Shown here piece after piece: positions 10,116 to 18,765 of a stretch of 64,000 bases of DNA. The stretch comes from Noviherbaspirillum soli (GTDB lineage: Bacteria; Pseudomonadota; Gammaproteobacteria; Burkholderiales; Burkholderiaceae_D). The notes under the pieces are model-generated. The model saw nothing but the letters and a program-made list of their open reading frames with translations. It did no database searches and was not told the DNA's origin. The position numbers and the translations under genes are program-made. The DNA lies in NCBI RefSeq assembly GCF_015352955.1, contig NZ_JACYOX010000002.1, positions 248,001 to 312,000 on the forward strand. The letters run 5' to 3'. Numbering within the stretch: position 1 is the first letter of the stretch; each line of letters opens with the position of its first letter.

Positions 10116-10889
10116 TCACTTTGCCGGCGCAGCCTGCGGGACGGGCTGCTTTTCGCCTGCATACACCGCCGGCGAAATCACCCGCATTTCCGATTCGATC
10201 CAGGTTTCGACCTGCTGCAGCAGTTCGCCCGGTGTCAGGCCTTCCGGCGAAATCGGCTTGCCGATCGATACGGTGATCAGGCCCGGCTTCTTGATGAAGG
10301 CGTTGCGCGGCCAGCATTCGCCGGAATTCATCGCGATCGGCACCACCGGCGTATTGGTTTCCACCGCCAGCCTGGCGCCGCCGCCCTTGTACTTGCCCTG
10401 CCTGCCGACCGCGCTGCGGGTGCCTTCGGGGAACATGATGATCCACTGGCCATCGGCCAGTCGCTGGCGGCCGATCGAGATCACCCTGGCCATCGCATCC
10501 TTGCCCTTGCTGCGGTCGATCGGGATCATGCGCAGCAGCGCGATGCCCCAGCCGAAGAAGGGAATGTAGGTGATCTCCTTCTTGAACACATACACCAGCG
10601 GATGCGGCATCGCGCACAGGTAGAAGATGGTTTCCCAGGCCGACTGGTGCTTCGACAGCAGCACCGCCGGGCCGTCCGGCAGGTTTTCATAACCGCGAAT
10701 CTCGTAGCGGATGCCGCATACGACCTTGGCGGCCCAGATCACGAATACATTCCAGCGCGAAGTCCAGTAGTAGCGGTTGGGGTAGGACATGGGCGCGAAC
10801 AGGAAGCACATCGGCGCCCAGACCACGGTGGCCAGGGTAATCAGCAACGCAAACAGCAGCGAACGCAGAAACAGGATCGTGCGTGACAT
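10116..10889 (-). CDS. plsC: 1-acyl-sn-glycerol-3-phosphate acyltransferase
   Basis: A 257-residue membrane-associated acyltransferase that adds the second acyl chain to lysophosphatidic acid. An N-terminal hydrophobic segment (about 5-30) is followed by the acyltransferase blocks. Motif I reads KHQSAWE, giving His-x4-Glu where the textbook motif is His-x4-Asp; motif III is intact (FPEGTRS), and VVPIAMNSGE provides motif IV. The His-x4-Glu form recurs in betaproteobacterial homologues, as far as I recall. It follows gmhB, with about 39 bases between them, in the reverse cluster. Confidence 0.92.
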   Translation of the reverse strand: MSRTILFLRSLLFALLITLATVVWAPMCFLFAPMSYPNRYYWTSRWNVFVIWAAKVVCGIRYEIRGYENLPDGPAVLLSKHQSAWETIFYLCAMPHPLVYVFKKEITYIPFFGWGIALLRMIPIDRSKGKDAMARVISIGRQRLADGQWIIMFPEGTRSAVGRQGKYKGGGARLAVETNTPVVPIAMNSGECWPRNAFIKKPGLITVSIGKPISPEGLTPGELLQQVETWIESEMRVISPAVYAGEKQPVPQAAPAK

Positions 10890-10928
10890 TCAATCTCCAA
10901 TCGGGTGGCGGCAGGATGCTGCAGGGGC

Positions 10929-11525
10929 TCAGGCGAGCCGCCGCTTACCGTCCTTTTGCGGGGTCAGTTCTTCCAGCGGCGCCGGCGCGCTGTCCTTGAG
11001 CAGGCTGTCGACCACGCTGGCGAGGTCGGGAAAGATCAGCGTGCCGGGCGGCAGGCCGCCCTTTTCCAGCGTGCGTCCGCCCTTGCCGGTCATGACCAGA
11101 TACGGCACGCAGCCCACGCCATAGCCAGCCTGCAGATCGCGCAGCGAGTCGCCGACGTTGGGCACGCCCTTCAGGCTGGTATTGAAGCGGGTGGCGATGG
11201 TGTGCAGCATGCCGGGCTTGGGCTTGCGGCAGTCGCAGTTCTCGTCGGCCGCATGCGGGCAGTAGAAGATGGCGTCGACGTCGGCGCCGACCTGCTGCGC
11301 CGCGGCGTGCAGCTTCTGATGGATCGCGTTCAGCGTGGAAACGTCGAACAGGCCGCGCGCCACGCCGGACTGGTTGGTGGCAACCACCACCCGGTAGCCG
11401 GCCTGGTTGAGCCGGGCGATCGCTTCCAGCGAGCCCGGAATCGGTATCCACTCGGCCGGCGACTTGATGAACTCGTCCGAGTCGTAGTTGATGACGCCGT
11501 CACGGTCGAGAATGATGAGCTTCAT
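10929..11525 (-). CDS. gmhB: D-glycero-beta-D-manno-heptose-1,7-bisphosphate 7-phosphatase
   Basis: A 198-residue HAD phosphatase of the ADP-heptose pathway for lipopolysaccharide core. The nucleophile motif DRDGVIN (D7, D9), the TNQSG motif, the zinc-binding CPHAADENCDCRKPKPG loop and the GDSLRD motif are all present. It lies 11 bases after the glyS stop and upstream of plsC, as is usual in Burkholderiales. The C-terminal 20 residues are a variable tail. Cytoplasmic. Confidence 0.95.
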   Translation of the reverse strand: MKLIILDRDGVINYDSDEFIKSPAEWIPIPGSLEAIARLNQAGYRVVVATNQSGVARGLFDVSTLNAIHQKLHAAAQQVGADVDAIFYCPHAADENCDCRKPKPGMLHTIATRFNTSLKGVPNVGDSLRDLQAGYGVGCVPYLVMTGKGGRTLEKGGLPPGTLIFPDLASVVDSLLKDSAPAPLEELTPQKDGKRRLA

Positions 11526-11536
11526 GCCAGTTCCCG

Positions 11537-13633
11537 TCAGGCGGCCAGCTTGGAGATGTCGGCCACGCGGTTCATCATGCCGTGCAGCTCCGACAGCAGC
11601 GCGACGCGGTTGTTGCGCAGGCCGATGTCCTCGGCCATCACCATCACATCGTTGAAGAAGGCGTCGACATCGGTGCGCAGATGCGCCAGGCCCTTCAACG
11701 TCGTGGCGAAGTCGCCCTGCGCATAGGCCTGCTCGACGGTGGGCTTCAGGCTGGTCATGGCCGCATACAGGCCCTGTTCCGCGCTTTCCTGCAGCAGGCC
11801 GCTCTGCACCGCGGCGCCTGCCGTATCGGCCTTCTTCAGGATGTTGGTGATGCGCTTGTTGGCCGCGGCCAGCGCCTCGGCTTCAGGCAGCGCGGCAAAG
11901 GCCTGCACCGCTTCCAGCCGCTCGACGATGTTGTCCAGCACGTCCGGCTGCTGGGCGATCACTGCCTCGACTTCGTTCTGGGTGAAGCCGCGCTCGCGCA
12001 GCAGGCCGCGCAGGCGGTCGTACAGGAAGGCGGTGACTTCGGCCACGGGGTCCTTGAAGTTGGCGTTGCCGGCAAACAGCGCGGCAGTCGCCTGCAGCAG
12101 GGCCGAGATCGCCAGCGGCAGCCGCTTTTCCACCAGCATGCGCAGGATGCCCAGCGCATGGCGGCGCAGCGCGAACGGGTCCTTGTCGCCGGTCGGCGCC
12201 AGGCCGATGCCCCAGATGCCGACCAGGGTTTCGAGCTTGTCGGCCAGGGCCACCACGGTGCCGGTGACGGTGGCGGGCAGGGCGTCGCCGGCATAGCGTG
12301 GCTGGTAATGCTCGGAAATCGATTGCGCCACTTCCTCCGGCTCGCCGTCATGGCGGGCGTAATAGGTGCCCATGATGCCCTGCAGTTCGGGAAACTCGCC
12401 GACCATGTCGGTCAGCAAATCGGTCTTGGCCAGCTGCGCGGCGCGCGCGGCGAGGTTGGCGTCGGCTTTGAGCATGCCGGCGATTTCCACCGCCAGCGCG
12501 GTGACGCGGCCGGTGCGCTCGCCCTGGCTGCCCAGCTTGTTGTGATAGACCACGTTGGCCAGGCCCGGCACGCGCTCGGCCAGCTTTTTCTTCTTGTCCT
12601 GCTCGAAGAAGAACTTGGCGTCCGACAGGCGCGGCCGCACCACGCGCTCATTGCCGCCGATGATGTGGCGCGGGTCGTCGGTTTCCAGGTTGGAGACGAT
12701 CAGGAAGCGCGAGCGCAGCTTGCCGGCGGCGTCGGTCAGCGCGAAGTATTTCTGGTTGGTCTGCATGGTGAGGATCAGGCATTCCTGCGGCACCGTCAGG
12801 AATTCGCTCTCGAAGTTGCAGGCATAGACCACCGGCCATTCGACCAGCGCATTGACTTCGTCGAGCAGCGACTCGGGCATCAGGATCTGGTCGCCGCCGG
12901 CGGCAGCCTGGAGGGCGTCGCGGATGCGCTCCTTGCGCGCCTCGATGCCGGGAATCACGCGGCCCTGGTTTTCCAGCGTGGCGGCATAGCTGTCGGCGCT
13001 GGCGATGACGATCTCGCCGGGCGCCAGGAAGCGATGGCCGAGGGTGACGTTGGATGCCTGCAGGCCCAGCAGCGACACCGGCACGATGTCGGCGCCGAGC
13101 AGCGCGGTCAGGCGGTGCACCGGACGCACGAACTGCACGGTGGCGCCGTCCGGACGCTGGTAGCTCATCACTTTCGGGATCGGCAGCTTGGCGACCGCTT
13201 CTTCCAGGCTGGCCTGCAGGCCGGTCTGCAGCGGCGCGCCGGGCGCGGTGTAGGTGAAGAAAAAGCTTTCGGCCTTGCCATCCTGCGCGCGTTCGAGCTG
13301 CTCCAGGCTGATCTGCGGCACGCCGGCGGTCTGCGCCAGCGCGGCCAGTTTCTTGGCCAGCGGCGCGCTGGGCTTGCCTTCGGCGTCCAGCGCGACCGTT
13401 ACCGGCAGCACCTTTTCGCGGATCGACTTGTCCGGCGAGCCGGCGCGCACGCCGCTGATGGTGACGGCCAGGCGGCGCGGCGTGGCATAGGCGGTGCAGG
13501 CGGCGTCGGCTTCGAGGAAGGCGCGCGCTTTCAATCCGTTGAAGAGGCCGGCGGCAAAGGCCGCGCCCAGCTTGGCCAGCGCTTTCGGCGGCAGTTCTTC
13601 GGTAAGCAGTTCGACGAGTAAGGTCTGATTCAT
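11537..13633 (-). CDS. glyS: Glycyl-tRNA synthetase beta subunit
   Basis: The 698-residue beta subunit of the tetrameric bacterial glycyl-tRNA synthetase, responsible for tRNA recognition. The N-terminus ([16 protein letters not shown]) and the central HD-like region ([19 protein letters not shown]) are diagnostic, and the C-terminal DALR-type anticodon-binding region is complete. The length is normal. It follows glyQ by 27 bases and is followed at 11 bases by gmhB. The opposite-strand long open frame is a GC-rich shadow. Confidence 0.97.
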   Translation of the reverse strand: MNQTLLVELLTEELPPKALAKLGAAFAAGLFNGLKARAFLEADAACTAYATPRRLAVTISGVRAGSPDKSIREKVLPVTVALDAEGKPSAPLAKKLAALAQTAGVPQISLEQLERAQDGKAESFFFTYTAPGAPLQTGLQASLEEAVAKLPIPKVMSYQRPDGATVQFVRPVHRLTALLGADIVPVSLLGLQASNVTLGHRFLAPGEIVIASADSYAATLENQGRVIPGIEARKERIRDALQAAAGGDQILMPESLLDEVNALVEWPVVYACNFESEFLTVPQECLILTMQTNQKYFALTDAAGKLRSRFLIVSNLETDDPRHIIGGNERVVRPRLSDAKFFFEQDKKKKLAERVPGLANVVYHNKLGSQGERTGRVTALAVEIAGMLKADANLAARAAQLAKTDLLTDMVGEFPELQGIMGTYYARHDGEPEEVAQSISEHYQPRYAGDALPATVTGTVVALADKLETLVGIWGIGLAPTGDKDPFALRRHALGILRMLVEKRLPLAISALLQATAALFAGNANFKDPVAEVTAFLYDRLRGLLRERGFTQNEVEAVIAQQPDVLDNIVERLEAVQAFAALPEAEALAAANKRITNILKKADTAGAAVQSGLLQESAEQGLYAAMTSLKPTVEQAYAQGDFATTLKGLAHLRTDVDAFFNDVMVMAEDIGLRNNRVALLSELHGMMNRVADISKLAA

Positions 13634-13660
13634 GTTGTGATTTCTTGGACGGTGCTGATA

Positions 13661-14572
13661 TCAGGCGGCCTGGCGGCTGTCGCCGCACATCGGGAAGCCC
13701 AGCTTTTCGCGCGATTCGTAAAAGGCCTGGGCCACTGCGCGCGACAGGTTGCGGATGCGGCCGATATAGGCGGCGCGCTCCGTGACCGAAATGGCGCCGC
13801 GGGCGTCGAGCAGGTTGAAGGTATGGGCTGCCTTCAGGATCATTTCATAGGCCGGCAGCGTCAGCGGCACCGCCAGCAGGCGCTTGGCTTCGCTCTCGTA
13901 ATTGGAGAACAGGGAAAACAGGAATTCCGTGTTGGAGTGCTCGAAGTTGTAGGTGGACTGTTCGACCTCGTTCTGGTGGAACACGTCGCCGTAGGTCAGC
14001 TTCTTGGTCACGCCGTTTTCTTCCCAGGTGGTCCACACCAGGTCATAGACGTTTTCCACGCCCTGCAGGTACATCGCCAGGCGCTCGATGCCATAGGTGA
14101 TCTCGCCCAGCACCGGCTTGCAGTCGAGGCCGCCGACCTGCTGGAAATAGGTGAACTGGGTCACTTCCATGCCGTTCAACCAGACTTCCCAGCCCAGTCC
14201 CCAGGCGCCCAAGGTCGGGTTTTCCCAGTCATCCTCGACGAAGCGCACATCGTTCTGCTTCAGGTCCAGGCCCAGCGCCTGCAGCGAGCCGAGGTACAGG
14301 TCGAGAATGTTTTCCGGCGCCGGCTTCAACACTACCTGGTACTGGTAATAGTGCTGCATGCGGTTCGGGTTCTCGCCATAGCGGCCATCCTTGGGGCGGC
14401 GCGACGGCTGCACATAGGCAGCCCGCCACGGCTCGGGGCCTATCGCCCGCAGGAAGGTCGCGGTATGCGAGGTGCCGGCGCCGACTTCCATGTCGTAGGG
14501 TTGCAGCAGCGCGCAGCCTTGCGCGTCCCAGTACTCTTGCAGCGTGAGGATGACTTGTTGAAATGTAAGCAT
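13661..14572 (-). CDS. glyQ: Glycyl-tRNA synthetase alpha subunit
   Basis: The 303-residue catalytic alpha subunit. It begins [15 protein letters not shown] and contains [15 protein letters not shown] and [16 protein letters not shown], the signature of bacterial GlyQ. In Burkholderiales lnt is normally immediately upstream, but here lnt is 18.5 kb away, so glyQ must have its own promoter in the upstream 100 bases or in the repeat region. The C-terminal MCGDSRQAA tail is family-like. Confidence 0.97.
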   Translation of the reverse strand: MLTFQQVILTLQEYWDAQGCALLQPYDMEVGAGTSHTATFLRAIGPEPWRAAYVQPSRRPKDGRYGENPNRMQHYYQYQVVLKPAPENILDLYLGSLQALGLDLKQNDVRFVEDDWENPTLGAWGLGWEVWLNGMEVTQFTYFQQVGGLDCKPVLGEITYGIERLAMYLQGVENVYDLVWTTWEENGVTKKLTYGDVFHQNEVEQSTYNFEHSNTEFLFSLFSNYESEAKRLLAVPLTLPAYEMILKAAHTFNLLDARGAISVTERAAYIGRIRNLSRAVAQAFYESREKLGFPMCGDSRQAA

Positions 14573-14689
14573 GTTGTTTTTCTGCTGGGGGAGCAGGCGA
14601 TGGTGAGAGGCGCGGTGACGCGGAACAAACCGTGGATTCTAGCGGGTTTTGGGGGGAGGTAGGGGTGAGCGGGTGCAATTGACGGGCTG

Positions 14690-14860
14690 CCGCGGGTGCA
14701 GCGGCGGTTGCTGTTGCAGCGGCCTTTGCCGTTGCCGTTGCTTCTGCCGTTGCGGTGAAATCCCGCTGACACGGGCACTCACCGGGATTTCACCGCACCC
14801 GCACCCGCACCCGCACCCGCACCCGCACCCGCACCCGCAACCGCAACCGCAACCGCAACC
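14690..14860. repeat. Hexamer-rich repeat with central palindrome
   Basis: The intergenic stretch 14573-15016 contains no gene I can support. It holds imperfect GTTGCN-type hexamers (about 14690-14753), a 12-bp palindrome (14754-14765 with 14783-14794, GGTGAAATCCCG and its complement) and eleven perfect hexamers: seven GCACCC (14795-14836) and four GCAACC (14837-14860). The same modules appear near 8.64 kb. Two copies of a short palindrome follow. Confidence 0.85.
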
Positions 14861-14892
14861 GTAGGGTGCAATACCCGAAGGGCATTGCACCG
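14861..14892. repeat. REP-like palindrome copy 1 (GTAGGGTGCAATACCC...)
   Basis: A GGTGCAATACCC stem, GAAG loop and GGGCATTGCACC stem, preceded by GTA. This is one of nine copies of a short palindromic family in this window, all intergenic. Confidence 0.85.
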
Positions 14893-14944
14893 CCGTTCGC
14901 AAATCGGGATAGCATTGTCAGCCGATTTCCTTGATCGACACAAT

Positions 14945-14977
14945 GGTGTAATGCCCCTGCGGGGTATTACACCCTAC
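14945..14977. repeat. REP-like palindrome copy 2
   Basis: GGTGTAATGCCC, a CTGC loop and GGGGTATTACACC followed by CTAC. It is in inverted orientation relative to copy 1, 53 bases away, at the border of the 18.5-kb accessory segment. Confidence 0.85.
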
Positions 14978-15016
14978 AAAAGCGGCACCTTGTCCGCTTC
15001 AGGTAGCGCCGCAGCC

Positions 15017-15907
15017 CTACCGTATCCTCAGCGGCGCAGGCTTGCGTCCCTTCAGCCAATGCCCGGCCAGCGCCAGCCCTGCGATCAGGTAGGCCAGCGC
15101 ACCCGGAATCCACATGATCAACCCGCCCAGCTGCTGGTCTTCCAGCGCATCGAAGCCGTACTGCCCGGCAGTGGCGATATAGCTCGGATACCAGACCACC
15201 GCCGACCAGGTCAGCAGCGCGCCCAGCGCGCCGGTGTGCAGCATGGTGGTAAACAGGTACAGCATCGCGCCGCCGCGCTGCGGACGGTCGCGGCCGTCGC
15301 CCAGCACGGCCCACCAGAACAGGAGGGCCGAGGCAAGGAAGCTGGTGTGCTGCCAGCCGTGCATGGCGCTGTCGGCCAGCGCGCCTTCGAACAGCAATGG
15401 CGCATGCCAGGCCCACAGCGCCACCGCATGCAGCAGCCATGACACCAGCGGCAGCGTCAGCCATTGCCATGGCAGGCGCACCGCCGGATGATGCAGCGCC
15501 GCGCCAACGGCATCGCGACAGGGCAGGGCCCATATCCATACCGCCAGCGGCCGGCCCATCACCAGCAGCGGTGCGGCGACGATCATCAGCAACTCATGCT
15601 GCAGCATGTGGGCCGAGAACAGCTGCACGCCCAGTCCGTCCAGCGGCGATGCAAGTGCTGCCACCAGCGTCAGCCAGCCAGCAGCGAAGAGGCCAGCCTG
15701 GCGCAGCAGCCGCGGGCGGCCGGCACGGGCGCGCAGCCACACCCGGCCGCCGCCCACGAGGTAAAGCGCCGCAGACAGGGCCAGCAGTACCAGCACCCAG
15801 GGTTCGGCACCCCAGCCGGGCGACGCGTCGGGCGCCTGCGCCACATGCGCCTGCGCGCCGGGCGCGGCCAGCAGCAGGGCGGCAATCAGAAGAGTCAGGA
15901 AACGCAT
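15017..15907 (-). CDS. ctaG: CtaG-type cytochrome c oxidase assembly protein (caa3)
   Basis: A 296-residue membrane protein with a cleavable-looking N-terminus followed by about seven hydrophobic segments. Conserved histidines (FSAHMLQHELLM, MHGWQHTSF, TTMLHTGALG) match the caa3_CtaG family, which helps insert copper into caa3-type oxidases. The start at 15907 is preferred over longer in-frame options because it yields a normal signal sequence (RFLTLLIAALLLAAP). It overlaps the upstream gene by 13 bases and is the last gene of the oxidase/alcohol dehydrogenase operon. Confidence 0.9.
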   Translation of the reverse strand: MRFLTLLIAALLLAAPGAQAHVAQAPDASPGWGAEPWVLVLLALSAALYLVGGGRVWLRARAGRPRLLRQAGLFAAGWLTLVAALASPLDGLGVQLFSAHMLQHELLMIVAAPLLVMGRPLAVWIWALPCRDAVGAALHHPAVRLPWQWLTLPLVSWLLHAVALWAWHAPLLFEGALADSAMHGWQHTSFLASALLFWWAVLGDGRDRPQRGGAMLYLFTTMLHTGALGALLTWSAVVWYPSYIATAGQYGFDALEDQQLGGLIMWIPGALAYLIAGLALAGHWLKGRKPAPLRIR

Positions 15908-16224
15908 GGCGAAACGATCCACTGCGGTATCCACATCGCAAACAGCACCAGCGACGACAGCAGCCCCACCATGACCGCCACCTGCGCCAGGAAATGCGGA
16001 CGCACCGCTGCCGCATCCCCCGGCAAGGACACAGCCAGCCGGCGCTGGTTGCGCCATGCCATCAGCGTGAAGAGCAGCGACAGCAGCAGCGATGCCGCGC
16101 TCAGCCATTGCATCGCGCCGGTGCTCTGGCGGCTGCAGGAGGGCGTCACCAGCGCATACACTGCCGTCAGGTTGCCCAGCGCCAGCAGGGGGGAAACGAT
16201 CAGTGCGGGCCAGTTCGGCATCAT
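15895..16224 (-). CDS. Small three-helix membrane protein in oxidase operon, function unknown
   Basis: A 109-residue protein with three probable membrane segments (about 5-25, 39-58 and 77-102) and a short basic cytoplasmic loop. It sits between the oxidase subunit III gene (10 bases upstream) and ctaG (13-base overlap), which makes it part of the same transcript. I do not recognise the family with confidence. The size and position would fit a subunit IV-like or assembly factor of the caa3 oxidase, but that is inference from context. Confidence 0.7.
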   Translation of the reverse strand: MMPNWPALIVSPLLALGNLTAVYALVTPSCSRQSTGAMQWLSAASLLLSLLFTLMAWRNQRRLAVSLPGDAAAVRPHFLAQVAVMVGLLSSLVLFAMWIPQWIVSPCVS

Positions 16225-16234
16225 TTTCGACCTC

Positions 16235-16846
16235 TCAGTAGCGCGGCGCCCAGTAGATCACGGCGTAGATCGGCAGCCAGCTCAGCACCACGAAGTACCA
16301 GTACATCGCGTTCTCGCTGACATCGACAAAGCGCTTTCCCTCCAGCGGCCCGGTGAACATCAGCACCGTCAGCACTGCGCTGTCATAGGCGTCGGTGACC
16401 AGGTGGGTGGTGTGCAAGGCCATCAGCATCCAGACCACCGAGCCATAGGCCTGGCTGTCCCATCGGGTGTTCAGGCTGGTGAATTCCAGTACGCGTATGC
16501 CCAGGAATGCCAGCGAGAACAGCAGGCACACCACCATCCAGAGGCGCACCTTTTTCAGGTCCATCTTCTCGGCAGCCTTCTTGGCAAGCTGGTTGGGCAG
16601 CATGCTGGCCAGCAGGACCGCAGTGTTCAATGTTCCCCACAACAGCTCAGGCGGCGCCGCGTTCATCGGCCAGGTGGCCGAGTGGCTGCGCAGGTAGAAA
16701 TAAGCGGCGATGGTCAGCGCGAAGATCATGCCCTCGATCAGCATCAGCCCGAAGGTGCCCCACCACATCAGGCTGCGGTGCCCAAAGCCGAAGGTGGGCA
16801 GGGCGCTTACGTCCAGCTCGCCCGGTTCATGCATGCCCGGCTTCAT
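16235..16846 (-). CDS. ctaE: Cytochrome c oxidase subunit III (caa3-type)
   Basis: A 203-residue heme-copper oxidase subunit III with five predicted membrane segments, the short form found in caa3-type oxidases. Conserved features include MWWGTFGLMLIEGMIFA, the HTTHL motif and a WYFVVLSWLPIYAV end. The start at 16846 overlaps the subunit I stop codon (ATGA), indicating translational coupling; longer in-frame starts run back into subunit I. It is an inner-membrane structural subunit that stabilises the catalytic core. Confidence 0.92.
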   Translation of the reverse strand: MKPGMHEPGELDVSALPTFGFGHRSLMWWGTFGLMLIEGMIFALTIAAYFYLRSHSATWPMNAAPPELLWGTLNTAVLLASMLPNQLAKKAAEKMDLKKVRLWMVVCLLFSLAFLGIRVLEFTSLNTRWDSQAYGSVVWMLMALHTTHLVTDAYDSAVLTVLMFTGPLEGKRFVDVSENAMYWYFVVLSWLPIYAVIYWAPRY

Positions 16847-18765
16847 GGATGCACCTCGCTTTCGACATTCTTTCCGGTTTCCCCCTTCCGTGGCCAGAAC
16901 CAGAACGTCAAGCCGATGGCCACCGGCACCGCGCCCCAGACCACGGCCCATGGCGTGAAGATGCTGCCGACGAACAGGATCGTCACCGCGATCGCGCTCA
17001 GGAACGGCCAGATGCTGGGCGATGGCATGGTGGGCCGCAGGTCGGGCACCGCGTCCAGCACCGTGGTGACGAGGATCTCGCGCCTGTCGTCAGCCAGGCC
17101 GGTGACATGCGCGGGCACGCCGTCCGGCTCCCACAGCGGATAGCGGCCGCCGCACACCGGCGGCGCGACGAAGTTGCCGGCCGGCGGCGGCGAGTCGGTG
17201 CCCCATTCCAGCGTGCCGGCGCCCCATGGATTGGGGCCGGCCGGCACACCGTGGCGGCGGCTCTTGCTCACATTGATGATGAACAGCAGCACGCTTGCGG
17301 CAATCATCACGCCGCCGACGGTGGCAGCCAGGTTCATCCGGTCCCAGCCCATGCCGGCCGGATAGGTCCAGACCCGGCGCGGCATGCCGGCCAGGCCCAG
17401 CAGGTGCATCGGAAAGAAGCTGACATTGAAGCCGATGAAGAATAGCCAGAAATTCCATTTGCCCAGCGTCTCGCCCAAGAGCCTGCCGGTGAATTTGGGA
17501 AACCAGTAATAGAAGGCGCCAAACAGCGGAAATACCGCGCCGCCGATGAGTACGTAATGCAGGTGCGCCACCACGAAATAGGTGTCATGCACCTGCAGAT
17601 CCAGCGCCACCGAGGCCAGGATGATGCCGGTCAGGCCGCCCAGGGTCAGGATGAAGAAGAAGCCAAGGGCAAACAGCAGCGGTGTCCTGAAGTTGAGCTT
17701 GCCGGTCCACAGCGTGGAGATCCAGCAGAAGATCTGGATCGCGGTCGGTATCGCGATCATTGCGCTGGAAGCGGTGAAGAAGCTCTTGCCCAGTTCCGGG
17801 ATGTTGGTGGCATACATGTGATGCACCCACAGGCCGAAGGCGAGGAAGGCGGTGGCGATCACGGCCAGCACCATCGCCGGATAGCCATAGACGGGCCGGC
17901 GCGAGAAGGTGGCGATGATGGACGACATGAAGCCCAGCGGCGGGATGAAGATCAGGTAGACCTCGGGATGGCCGAAGAACCAGAACAGGTGCTGCCACAG
18001 CAGCGCGTCGCCGCCCTCGGCCGGATTGTAGAAATGCGTGCTGACCAGGCGGTCGGTGATGAGCGCGGTGCTGGCCAGCATCACCGAGGGCATCGCGAAC
18101 AGCACCATGAAGGAGGTCACCAGCATGGTCCAGACATACAGCGGCATGCGGTTCAGGGTCATGCCGGGCGCGCGCATCTTGAAGATGGTGGTGATCAGGA
18201 TCACTGCTTCCAGCAGGGCTGACAGCTCGGTGAAAGTCACCAGCTGGGCCCAGAAGTCGACCCGCTTGCCGGGCGAGTAGTCCGGCCCGGCCAGCGGCAC
18301 ATAGGCGAACCAGCCGGCGTCGGGGCCGATGTCGAGCAGGAAGGCGGCATACAGCATCAGGCCGCCGAACAGGAAGATCCAGTAGGCGAAGGCATTCATG
18401 CGCGGGAAGGCCAGGCTGCGCGCGCCCAGCATCAGCGGCACCAGGTAGGAGCCGACCGCCTGCATCACCGGCACCGCGAACAGGAACATCATCGTGGTGC
18501 CGTGCATCGTGAAGAGCTGGTTGTAGAAGTCGGGGCCGACCAGGGTGTTTTCCGGGCGCGCCAGCTGCAGCCGCATGATCAGGGCCAGCACGCCGCCGGC
18601 GACGAAGAAGCCGAAGGTGGTGAGCATGAAGCGCACCGCGATGGTCTTGTGGTTGATGGCGGCGAACCAGCCGTACAGGCCGGGCGGGTCGCGCCATGTC
18701 TCCTCCAGCCGCTGCGCGCTGTCGCGCTGGCCGGTCTGCGCCGGTGTGGTGATGGTGGTCGTCAT
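16843..18765 (-). CDS. ctaD: Cytochrome c oxidase subunit I (caa3-type, A family)
   Basis: The 640-residue catalytic subunit carries both hemes and CuB. The His ligand in FTMHGTTMMF, the GHPEVY motif (cross-linked His-Tyr pair plus the D-channel glutamate of A-family oxidases), HHMYAT and VAHLHYVL are all present. A C-terminal extension of about 110 residues contains two extra membrane segments, as in subunit I proteins that have absorbed part of a neighbouring subunit. The start at 18765 overlaps the subunit II stop (ATGA), which decides it over longer in-frame options. It reduces oxygen and pumps protons. Confidence 0.95.
   Translation of the reverse strand: MTTTITTPAQTGQRDSAQRLEETWRDPPGLYGWFAAINHKTIAVRFMLTTFGFFVAGGVLALIMRLQLARPENTLVGPDFYNQLFTMHGTTMMFLFAVPVMQAVGSYLVPLMLGARSLAFPRMNAFAYWIFLFGGLMLYAAFLLDIGPDAGWFAYVPLAGPDYSPGKRVDFWAQLVTFTELSALLEAVILITTIFKMRAPGMTLNRMPLYVWTMLVTSFMVLFAMPSVMLASTALITDRLVSTHFYNPAEGGDALLWQHLFWFFGHPEVYLIFIPPLGFMSSIIATFSRRPVYGYPAMVLAVIATAFLAFGLWVHHMYATNIPELGKSFFTASSAMIAIPTAIQIFCWISTLWTGKLNFRTPLLFALGFFFILTLGGLTGIILASVALDLQVHDTYFVVAHLHYVLIGGAVFPLFGAFYYWFPKFTGRLLGETLGKWNFWLFFIGFNVSFFPMHLLGLAGMPRRVWTYPAGMGWDRMNLAATVGGVMIAASVLLFIINVSKSRRHGVPAGPNPWGAGTLEWGTDSPPPAGNFVAPPVCGGRYPLWEPDGVPAHVTGLADDRREILVTTVLDAVPDLRPTMPSPSIWPFLSAIAVTILFVGSIFTPWAVVWGAVPVAIGLTFWFWPRKGETGKNVESEVHP

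Noticed and set aside
11582-13621. A 679-codon forward frame opposite glyS
   Set aside because: Shadow frame of a highly conserved gene; no ribosome site and no recognisable domain.
14639-14902. A reverse frame encoding alternating Cys-Gly runs
   Set aside because: A direct translation of the hexamer array; not a metal-binding protein.
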